Assembly (NCBI GenBank): GCA_025966335.1
Contig: JAICRS010000213.1
Location: forward strand, 1 to 5,323
Length of the DNA stretch: 5,323 bases
Source: Nocardioidaceae bacterium
GTDB lineage: Bacteria; Actinomycetota; Actinomycetes; Propionibacteriales; Nocardioidaceae
Reading direction: 5' to 3'
The notes beneath the pieces were generated by a model. The model did no database searches. It had not been told where the DNA came from and worked only from the letters and a program-made list of their open reading frames with translations. Positions 1-5,243 of this stretch are shown in pieces. The number at the start of each line of letters is the position of its first letter. Within the stretch, counting starts at the first letter, position 1. Position numbers and translations under genes: made by a program.

Positions 1-1
1 C

Positions 2-106
2 GCCCGCAACGCGAGCGGCCTCAGCGCCTACTCAGCGATGTCGGGCCCGGTGACCCCGACCCGCGCGCCGAGAGGAGGGGACCGCCCGCGCAACCGCAAC
101 CGATGA
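2..106 (+). CDS. Probable C-terminal end of an unidentified plus-strand gene (partial)
   Basis: This reading frame is open from the left edge to a TGA at 104-106 and gives 34 residues. The frame choice rests on codon use: 30 of 34 third positions are G or C, and the first ten codons all end in G or C. The competing plus frame, open to a TAG at 124-126, has a clearly weaker third-position bias. All three minus-strand frames hit stops within the first 35 bases, so a minus gene entering from the left is excluded. The visible tail is rich in Gly, Pro, Arg and Asn and ends in the basic stretch RPRNRNR. Disordered basic tails like this are common in actinobacterial nucleic-acid-binding proteins, but that is not enough to assign a function. 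The gene would converge on the ABC operon, with the two hairpins between them. I do not recognise the family. Confidence 0.42.
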   Translation, partial: ARNASGLSAYSAMSGPVTPTRAPRGGDRPRNRNR

Positions 107-131
107 CCCTCACGGATCTCCCCTAGAAAGG

Positions 132-165
132 TCCGGGCCGCAGGCATCCAACCCAGCGGCCCGGA
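132..165 (-). terminator. Perfect 10-bp stem hairpin, candidate terminator
   Basis: TCCGGGCCGC at 132-141 is the exact reverse complement of GCGGCCCGGA at 156-165, with a 14-base loop. Read on the minus strand, the stem is followed by CCTTTCT, a weak T-rich tail. On the plus strand the following bases are G-rich with no T tract. It lies about 80 bases past the stop of the ABC operon and just after the plus-strand stop at 106. It best fits termination of minus-strand transcripts. It may also act as an RNA 3'-end stabiliser for either convergent gene. The stem is seen directly; its role is inferred. Confidence 0.5.
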
Positions 166-203
166 TCGGGGGACACAACCGAATACAGAAGCGCAACAAC
201 AGG

Positions 204-233
204 CGGTGGTCGTGTCAAGAGGCACGGCCACCG
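204..233 (-). terminator. Near-perfect 11-bp stem hairpin just after the ABC operon stop
   Basis: CGGTGGTCGTG at 204-214 pairs with CACGGCCACCG at 223-233 around an 8-base loop. One position (210/227) is a G-U wobble in plus-strand RNA and a C-A mismatch in minus-strand RNA. Reading minus, it begins 12 bases after the TGA of the downstream ABC gene and is followed by CCTGTTGTTGCG, which is only mildly T-rich. The position right after the stop suggests termination or 3'-end protection of the ABC transcript. The poor U tract, and the fact that it pairs better on the opposite strand, keep confidence low. Confidence 0.38.
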
Positions 234-245
234 AATCTGTGTGGG

Positions 246-2144
246 TCAGGCCAGCGAGTCGATCCAGGCGTTGTGCAGGTCGGAGAACCGACCCTCGCCG
301 CCCTCGATCAGGTCCTGCGGCGCGCCGTCCTCGACGATCCGGCCGTGCTCGAGGACCAGCACCCGGTCGGCGATCTCCACCGTCGACAGCCGGTGCGCGA
401 TGATCAGCGCAGTCCGGTCCGCGAGGATCGTGCGCAACGCCCGCTGCACCAGCCGCTCGGAGGGTACGTCGAGCGAGGAGGTGGCCTCGTCGAGGATCAG
501 CACATCGGGGTCGGCCAGGAACGCCCGGGCGAACGCCACCAGCTGGCGCTGGCCCGCGGACAGCCGGCCGCCCCGGTTCGCGACGTCGGTGTCGTAGCCG
601 TCAGGCAGCGCCGCGATGAACTCGTGGGCGCCGATCGCCTTCGCCGCGCCGACCACGTCCTCCATCGACGCGTCGGGCCGGCCGAACCGGATGTTGTCGG
701 CGACGGTCCCGCCGAACAGGTAGTTCTCCTGGGTCACCATCACGATCGAGCTCCGCAGCGTCGGCTCGTCCAGCTGCCGCAGGTCGACCCCGTCGAGCAG
801 TACCCGCCCAGACACCGGGTCGTAGAAGCGGGAGACCAGCTTGGCGATCGTGGTCTTACCGGCCCCGGTGGTGCCGACCAGGGCGATTGTCTGCCCGGCC
901 GGGACGGTCAGGTCGAGGTCCGGGAGGACGGGGACCCCTTCGACGTACTCGAACCGGACGTGGTCGAGGCGCACCTCGCCCCGGACGTCCTCCAGCGGTG
1001 TGGGCCGCTCCGGCTCTGCGATCGTGGGCTCCTCCTCGAGCACGCCGGAGAGCTTCTCGAGCGCGGCCGACGCGGACTGGAAGGTGTTGTAGAACTGCGA
1101 GATCTCCTGCATCGGCTCGAAGAAGCCACGCAGGTAGAGCAGGAACGCGGCGAGCACACCGACGGTGACCTCGCCGTGGAAGGCGAGGTAGGCGCCGTAG
1201 AGCAGCACGATCGCGATCGTGACGTTGCCGATCAGCTTGATGCCCGGCATGAACCAGGCGACCAGCCGGAACGCGCGCAGGTTGGCGAGCCGGTACTGGT
1301 CGTTGACGTCGTCGAAGATCTCCTGGTTGCGTCCCTCGCGGCGGAACGCCTGGACCGCCCGGATGCCGCCCATCGACTCCACGAAGTGGACGATCACCAG
1401 CGCGACCTTCTCCCGGGTGACCCGGTAGGTCTTCGACGACTCCTTGCGGAACCAGTTGGTGATCCACATCAGGAACGGGAAACAGAGCAGCGCGACCAGG
1501 CCGAGCTTCACGTCCAGGACGAGCAGCAGCACTGCAGTGCCCGCCAGGGTGAGGACGGCGGTGACCAGCCCGTCGAAGCCGGTCTCGAGCATCTCGTAGA
1601 TCGCGTCGACGTCCGAGGTCTGCCGGGAGATCACCCGGCCGGAGGTGTACTCGTCGTGGAAGGCCGGGCTCAGCTTCTGGAAGTGCCGGAACACCCGGCG
1701 CCGGACCTCGAACAGCATGTCCTGGCCGATCCGCCCGGACAGCACCAGGAAGATCTGCCGCGTGACAGCCTGGATCAGCGTGGCACCCAGGGCGAGTCCG
1801 ACCACGAGGAACAGCACGCTGGTGTCGCCGGCCTCGCGGATCGGCGGGATGCCCTTGTCGATGCCCTCCTTGACCAGGTAGGGGATCGAGAGCCGGGCGG
1901 CGTTCTCGACCAGGACGATCCCGACCAGGATCCAGATCCACTTCTTGTGCGGACGGAGCAGGTCGGTCAGCAGCCGGCGGGACCGGTCCCGGAGCAGGCC
2001 GGACACCTCGTCGCTGATCTCGTCCGACCGGCCGTCGGCGGCGACACCGCGCCAGGACTTCTCCTTCTCGCTGATGCCCTCGCTGAGGTCATCGATGGCC
2101 TCGTTGCCCGGGCCGGGCGAGGTGGGCGGTGTCGTCGCGCTCAC
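246..2144 (-). CDS. Heterodimeric ABC exporter, catalytic half (fused membrane and ATPase domains)
   Basis: This 632-residue protein is a type IV (type I exporter fold) ABC half-transporter in the cytoplasmic membrane. A charged N-terminal extension of about 60 residues precedes the elbow helix and six membrane segments, roughly residues 68-90, 109-133, 188-210, 211-232, 293-321 and 326-348. The ATPase domain follows: A-loop Tyr400, Walker A GTTGAGKTT (424-432), Q-loop Gln472, signature LSAGQ (528-532), Walker B VLILDE with catalytic Glu553, D-loop SSLD (556-559) and switch His584. The Walker motifs are intact and the signature deviates (LSAGQ for LSGGQ), so this subunit supplies the active-site glutamate of the one consensus ATP site. 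The GTG start is fixed by a strong ribosome site (GAGGAGGT, 6-base spacing) and overlaps the upstream gene's stop by 4 bases. From memory, size and order match the mycobacterial pair Rv1273c/Rv1272c. The substrate cannot be read from sequence; drugs or lipids are typical for the family. Confidence 0.93.
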   Translation of the reverse strand: MSATTPPTSPGPGNEAIDDLSEGISEKEKSWRGVAADGRSDEISDEVSGLLRDRSRRLLTDLLRPHKKWIWILVGIVLVENAARLSIPYLVKEGIDKGIPPIREAGDTSVLFLVVGLALGATLIQAVTRQIFLVLSGRIGQDMLFEVRRRVFRHFQKLSPAFHDEYTSGRVISRQTSDVDAIYEMLETGFDGLVTAVLTLAGTAVLLLVLDVKLGLVALLCFPFLMWITNWFRKESSKTYRVTREKVALVIVHFVESMGGIRAVQAFRREGRNQEIFDDVNDQYRLANLRAFRLVAWFMPGIKLIGNVTIAIVLLYGAYLAFHGEVTVGVLAAFLLYLRGFFEPMQEISQFYNTFQSASAALEKLSGVLEEEPTIAEPERPTPLEDVRGEVRLDHVRFEYVEGVPVLPDLDLTVPAGQTIALVGTTGAGKTTIAKLVSRFYDPVSGRVLLDGVDLRQLDEPTLRSSIVMVTQENYLFGGTVADNIRFGRPDASMEDVVGAAKAIGAHEFIAALPDGYDTDVANRGGRLSAGQRQLVAFARAFLADPDVLILDEATSSLDVPSERLVQRALRTILADRTALIIAHRLSTVEIADRVLVLEHGRIVEDGAPQDLIEGGEGRFSDLHNAWIDSLA

Positions 2145-3937
2145 GCGGAGACCTCCTCGAGCAGCTCGTCGGCGCCGGTGACCTCGGCGGCCAGCAGACT
2201 CCGGTAGGCCGGAACCTCGGCGAGCAGGTCACTGTGCCTGCCGACGTGGGTGATCGTGCCGTCCTGCAGCAGGGCGACCTTGTCGGCCAGCATCACCGTG
2301 GACGCCCGGTGCGCGACCACGATGCCGGTGGCGTCGGCCAGCACCCGGCGCAGCGCGGTCTCGACCAACGCCTCGGTGTGTACGTCGAGCGCGGACAGCG
2401 TGTCGTCGAGGACCAGGATCTTCGGCTGGGCGAGGACCGCGCGGGCCAGCGCGAGCCGTTGCCGCTGGCCACCGGACAGGGACATTCCCTGCTCGCCGAT
2501 CCGGGTGTCGAGGCCCCAGGGCAGGTCGTGGACGAAGCCGGCCTGGGCCACCTCGACCGCGTCCCGGATCTCCTCGTCCGTCGCGTCGGCGCGCCCCAGG
2601 GCGAGGTTCTCCCGGGCGCTCATCGAGAACAGCGTGGGCTCCTCGAACGCGGTGGCGACGATCGTGCGCAGGTTCGGCAGCGACAGGTCGCGTACGTCGA
2701 CCCCGTCCACCGTGACCCGTCCTCCGGTCACGTCGTAGAGCCGGGGCACCAGTGCGGTCAGTGTGGTCTTGCCGGATCCGGTGGCACCGACCACGGCGAC
2801 GGTCTCACCGGGGGCGACTTCGAGGTTGACGTCGCGCAGCACAAGCTCGTCGGAGTCGGGGAAGTGGAAGTCGACGCCCTCGAAGCGCAGGTGCCCTCGT
2901 GGTGACTCGAGGGTCCGCTCCCCGGAGACGATCGTGGGCTCGGTGTCGAAGATCTCCAGCACCCGGGCGGCAGCGGTCATCGCCTCCTGCGCCATCGCCA
3001 GGATCACGCCCAGCGCGGCGACCGGCCACACCAACGAGAGCATCAGGGTGATGAAGGCGACTAGCGTCCCGGGAGTCAGGTCACCGCGGCCGACGCCGAG
3101 TGCGCCGAGCAGCAGGACGAGGACCACGGCGAGGTTCGGGATGATCTCCAGGAACGTCCAGAACCGTGCGGACAGGCGAACCTTGTCCATCGAGGTCTCA
3201 TAGAGTTTGCGGGCCGCCTCGTCGTACTGCTCCGACACGTGGCGGCTGCGGCCGAACGACTTGATCACCCGGATGCCGACCGCGCCCTCCTCGGCCAGCG
3301 TGGCGAGGTCGCCCTGCTCGTCCTGGACACGGCGGGAGACGACGACGTACCCGTTCTCGAAACGCATCGACAGGTAGATGATCGGCACCGCGGCGGCGGC
3401 GACCACGAGGCCGAGCGGCCAGTACATGTTCAGCAGCACGCCGGTGACCACGGTGAGCTGGGTGACGTTGATGATCAGGAACAGCAGTCCGAAGCCGCTG
3501 AACCGGCGGATCGCCGAGAGGTCGGTGGTGACCCGCGACAGCAGCTGGCCGGACTGCCAGTGACCGTGGAAGGCCATCGGCAGCTCCTGGAGCCGCTCGT
3601 AGAGGTCGTGCCGGATCGCTGTCTCGACGCCGAGCACGGCGTTGGACTGGACCCAGCGGCGCCAGAAGATGAACACCGCCTCGAGGATGCCGAGCGCGAG
3701 CGCCAGCAAGCCCAGCGGGAGCACCGGACCGATGTCACCGTCGGTGATGGGTCCGTCGATGAGCGCCTTGGTCACCAGCGGGATGGCGATGCTGAGACCG
3801 ACGCCGGCGAGCGCCGTGGTCAGCATGATCACCATCGCCGGGATGTGCGGCTTGAGGTAACCGCGGAGCCGCCAGAGCGAGTGCACTCCGGCGGGGGGAT
3901 GGTCGGTCGGTCCGAGACTCGTGTGCGTCGACGACAT
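2141..3937 (-). CDS. Heterodimeric ABC exporter, degenerate half (fused membrane and ATPase domains)
   Basis: This 598-residue ABC half-transporter is the partner of the next gene. Six membrane segments fall at about residues 33-60, 72-94, 149-172, 173-193, 265-285 and 289-317. The ATPase domain shows Phe359 at the A-loop aromatic position, Walker A GATGSGKTT (384-392), TRIGEQG (478-484), a perfect LSGGQ (487-491), Walker B ILVLD (507-511), D-loop SALD (515-518) and switch His543. Two catalytic positions differ from consensus: Asp512 replaces the general-base Glu after Walker B, and Glu432 stands where the Q-loop Gln should be. Its own nucleotide site is therefore predicted to bind ATP but hydrolyse it poorly, while its LSGGQ completes the partner's active site. 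The ATG at 3937 is the best start. No in-frame start lies just upstream, but the only purine-rich site (GAGGGG, minus strand of 3953-3958) is 15 bases away, which is long. It is the first gene of the operon; the substrate is unknown. Confidence 0.93.
   Translation of the reverse strand: MSSTHTSLGPTDHPPAGVHSLWRLRGYLKPHIPAMVIMLTTALAGVGLSIAIPLVTKALIDGPITDGDIGPVLPLGLLALALGILEAVFIFWRRWVQSNAVLGVETAIRHDLYERLQELPMAFHGHWQSGQLLSRVTTDLSAIRRFSGFGLLFLIINVTQLTVVTGVLLNMYWPLGLVVAAAAVPIIYLSMRFENGYVVVSRRVQDEQGDLATLAEEGAVGIRVIKSFGRSRHVSEQYDEAARKLYETSMDKVRLSARFWTFLEIIPNLAVVLVLLLGALGVGRGDLTPGTLVAFITLMLSLVWPVAALGVILAMAQEAMTAAARVLEIFDTEPTIVSGERTLESPRGHLRFEGVDFHFPDSDELVLRDVNLEVAPGETVAVVGATGSGKTTLTALVPRLYDVTGGRVTVDGVDVRDLSLPNLRTIVATAFEEPTLFSMSARENLALGRADATDEEIRDAVEVAQAGFVHDLPWGLDTRIGEQGMSLSGGQRQRLALARAVLAQPKILVLDDTLSALDVHTEALVETALRRVLADATGIVVAHRASTVMLADKVALLQDGTITHVGRHSDLLAEVPAYRSLLAAEVTGADELLEEVSA
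2151..2158 (-). promoter_or_regulatory. Strong Shine-Dalgarno site for the downstream ABC gene
   Basis: On the minus strand this reads GAGGAGGT, nearly full complementarity to the 16S rRNA 3' end, placed 6 bases before the GTG start at 2144. It lies inside the last codons of the upstream ABC gene. It decides the GTG start and, with the GTGA overlap, points to translational coupling of the two subunits. Confidence 0.85.
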
Positions 3938-4018
3938 CGGCTGGGTGGTGGTCCCCTCGGTCGAACGGGATGCCGGCCGAACTTGTGGTCCGTCTCGGCA
4001 GCGCGCGGATTTGTAAGA

Positions 4019-4033
4019 AGCAGATTACCTGCT
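4019..4033. repeat. 15-bp palindrome over the candidate -10 box
   Basis: AGCAG-ATTAC-CTGCT is a perfect 5-bp inverted repeat with a 5-base centre, and it covers the proposed -10 hexamer of the ABC operon. An overlapping GTAA-N8-TTAC inverted repeat lies at 4013-4028. Either could be a dimeric repressor's operator. Repeats this short can arise by chance, and no regulator gene is present in the window to pair with it. Confidence 0.3.
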
Positions 4034-4051
4034 GCTCCTGACAACTCCCAA
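4022..4051 (-). promoter_or_regulatory. Candidate promoter of the ABC exporter operon
   Basis: On the minus strand TTGGGA (4046-4051) and TAATCT (4022-4027) are separated by 18 bases. This is a plausible -35/-10 pair for a housekeeping sigma factor, with four of six -35 matches and the TAnnnT form of the -10. It sits in the most AT-rich patch of the 148-base gap between the aminotransferase stop and the ABC start. Transcription would begin near 4015 and leave a leader of roughly 75-80 bases. No strong terminator follows the aminotransferase gene, so read-through from it could also feed the operon. Confidence 0.4.
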
Positions 4052-4085
4052 CCCGTTTTCCGACGAACCGGACACACTCGCGTGG

Positions 4086-5168
4086 TCAGCGCACGAAGCG
4101 GGCTGCCACCGAGAGGAAGATGTCGTTGCCTTTCGGGTCGCCGATGCTGATCCGAGCACCGTCGCCTGCGAACGGGCGGACCATCACGCCGGCCTCGTCG
4201 GCCGCGGCTGCGAACTCCACCGTCCGGTCACCCAGCTTCAGCCACACGAAGTTGCCCTGGGGGTCCGGCACGTCCCAACCCTGCTCCCGCAGCGCCTCGA
4301 CCACTCGTCCGCGTTCGACGACCAGCGTTTCGACCCGCTCGAGCAGTTCTTTCTCCCGCTCCAGCGAGGCGACCGCGGCAGCCTGGGCCACCGAGGACAC
4401 CCCGAACGGCAGGGCGCAGGCGCGTACGGCGGATGCGATCGGCTCCGGGGCGATCACGTATCCGACCCGGAACCCGGCCAGCCCGTAGGCCTTCGCGAAG
4501 GTCCGCATCACGGCCACGTTGTCCCGGTCGCGGTAGAGGTCGACCGCGTCGACCGGGTCCTCGATCCGGACGAACTCGCGGTAGGCCTCGTCGACGACGA
4601 CCACCACGTGCGAAGGCACCTTGGCGAGGAACTCCTGGAGCTCGGTGCGGCCCACCGCCGGGCCGGTCGGGTTGTTCGGGGTGCACACGATGACGACCTT
4701 GGTCCGGTCGGTGATGGCCGCGGCCATCGCGCCGAGGTCGTGCCGGGCCTCGGCGTCCAGCGGCACCTGCACCGAGGTCGCGCCGGTCACAGCGACCGCG
4801 ATCGGGTAGGCCTCGAAGGACCGCCAGGCGTAGACCACCTCGTCACCGGCCTCGCAGAACGCCTGCAGGAGGTGGTAGAGCACCGCGACCGAGCCGGTGC
4901 CGGCGGCGAGGTGGGTGACGGGCACACCGAGGTGCTCGGACAGCCTCGCGTAGAGCGCGGTGCATCCCATGTCGGGGTAGCGGTTCATCGCGCCGGCCGC
5001 GTCGGTGGCCGCCTCGAGGATGCCGGCCAGCGGCGGGAAGGGGTTCTCGTTCGACGACAGCTTGTAGGTCGGGACACCGTCCCGGGCCGCGGGCGGCTTG
5101 CCGGGGACGTACGCCGGGAGGTCGGCGATCGCCGGACGGATCTGCGGGCGGTCGGGCGCGGAGGTCAT
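4086..5168 (-). CDS. pat: PLP-dependent histidinol-phosphate / aromatic amino acid aminotransferase (HisC2/Pat type)
   Basis: This is a 360-residue fold-type I, class I/II aminotransferase, cytosolic and normally a homodimer. It moves an amino group between glutamate and either imidazole-acetol phosphate (histidine synthesis) or aromatic 2-oxo acids. The N-terminal LPAYVPGKP and KLSSNENPFPPL motifs are typical of the family. NRYPD (62-66) includes Tyr64, which contacts the PLP phosphate of the other subunit. GTGS lies at 90-93, NNPTG at 165-169, and Asp193 in DEAY should pair with the pyridine nitrogen. Lys226 in TFAKAYGLAG is the Schiff-base lysine, followed by Arg234, and Arg339 near the C-terminus should bind the substrate carboxylate. 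The stretch YAWRSFEAYP (113-122) and the length resemble, from memory, the actinobacterial Pat/HisC2 group (M. tuberculosis Rv3772) more than HisC1 of the his operon. No his genes are nearby, which also favours Pat. Many annotations would call it hisC. The residue before the lysine is Ala rather than the common Ser. The ATG lies 7 bases past a -10 box, so translation is probably leaderless. Confidence 0.9.
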   Translation of the reverse strand: MTSAPDRPQIRPAIADLPAYVPGKPPAARDGVPTYKLSSNENPFPPLAGILEAATDAAGAMNRYPDMGCTALYARLSEHLGVPVTHLAAGTGSVAVLYHLLQAFCEAGDEVVYAWRSFEAYPIAVAVTGATSVQVPLDAEARHDLGAMAAAITDRTKVVIVCTPNNPTGPAVGRTELQEFLAKVPSHVVVVVDEAYREFVRIEDPVDAVDLYRDRDNVAVMRTFAKAYGLAGFRVGYVIAPEPIASAVRACALPFGVSSVAQAAAVASLEREKELLERVETLVVERGRVVEALREQGWDVPDPQGNFVWLKLGDRTVEFAAAADEAGVMVRPFAGDGARISIGDPKGNDIFLSVAARFVR

Positions 5169-5175
5169 GGCGCTC

Positions 5176-5181
5176 AGCCTA
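5176..5181 (-). promoter_or_regulatory. -10 box of the aminotransferase gene (leaderless start)
   Basis: The minus strand reads TAGGCT, then seven bases, then the ATG at 5168. A start of transcription 7-8 bases past the -10 would fall on the A of the ATG, giving a leaderless mRNA. No Shine-Dalgarno sequence precedes the ATG, which agrees. There is no good -35 at 17-18 bases. The nearest match, CTGACG (minus strand of 5203-5208), leaves a 21-base spacer. Confidence 0.55.
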
Positions 5182-5190
5182 GCCAGGCCC

Positions 5191-5213
5191 TGCCCCGCGA
5201 TCCGTCAGGGGCA
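5191..5213. repeat. Inverted repeat between the divergent -10 boxes
   Basis: TGCCCC (5191-5196) and GGGGCA (5208-5213) are perfect inverted 6-base arms with an 11-base spacer. They sit where the -35 regions of both divergent promoters should lie. A dimer bound here could affect both genes. The arms are short and GC-rich, so chance is a real alternative. Confidence 0.28.
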
Positions 5214-5231
5214 TAGGGGTCGTTGACGCCT

Positions 5232-5237
5232 TACACT
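5232..5237 (+). promoter_or_regulatory. -10 box of the right-edge transporter gene (leaderless start)
   Basis: TACACT fits the TAnnnT form and ends 6 bases before the GTG at 5244, so transcription should begin at or next to the start codon. There is no Shine-Dalgarno site at usable distance; AGGGG at 5215-5219 is 24 bases away. No clear -35 lies 17-18 bases upstream, as is common for actinobacterial promoters that rely on the -10. Confidence 0.55.
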
Positions 5238-5243
5238 CGTCCG

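Noticed and set aside
40..60. GTCGGG-N9-CCCGAC inverted repeat
   Set aside because: Only 6 bp of stem inside probable coding sequence, in a GC-rich context where such repeats are frequent.
28..231. A 67-codon minus-strand frame at the left end
   Set aside because: It covers both hairpins and overlaps the better-supported plus-strand tail. The translation (for example TTTACCCASVFGC) resembles no family I know.
856..1941. A 361-codon minus-strand frame inside the catalytic ABC gene
   Set aside because: Same strand, shifted frame, with an Arg/Pro/Gly/Ala-rich translation typical of a frame-shift shadow. The true frame carries all ABC motifs without interruption.
273..2207. A 644-codon plus-strand open frame antisense to the catalytic ABC subunit
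   Set aside because: It lies opposite a gene with complete ABC motifs. Long antisense frames are expected where third positions are nearly all G or C. Its translation is dominated by Asp, Glu, Arg, Gln and Val without recognisable domains.
246..3937. Tandem duplication of one ABC gene
   Set aside because: The two genes share architecture but differ throughout, including in motif-specific catalytic residues. They are old paralogues working as a pair, not a recent duplication.
3239..4150. A 303-codon plus-strand frame spanning the degenerate ABC gene and the upstream gap
   Set aside because: Antisense shadow of the ABC gene that also runs through the promoter region and into the end of the aminotransferase gene; low-complexity translation and no domain.
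4608..5216. A 202-codon plus-strand frame antisense to the aminotransferase
   Set aside because: Opposite a gene with all PLP aminotransferase motifs; Gly/Arg/Val-rich shadow translation; it also crosses the divergent promoter region.
5223..5228. TTGACG as a -35 box for the right-edge gene
   Set aside because: It is a good -35 match but sits only 3 bases before TACACT. The -10 it would need, 17 bases away, falls inside the coding region and is not -10-like.
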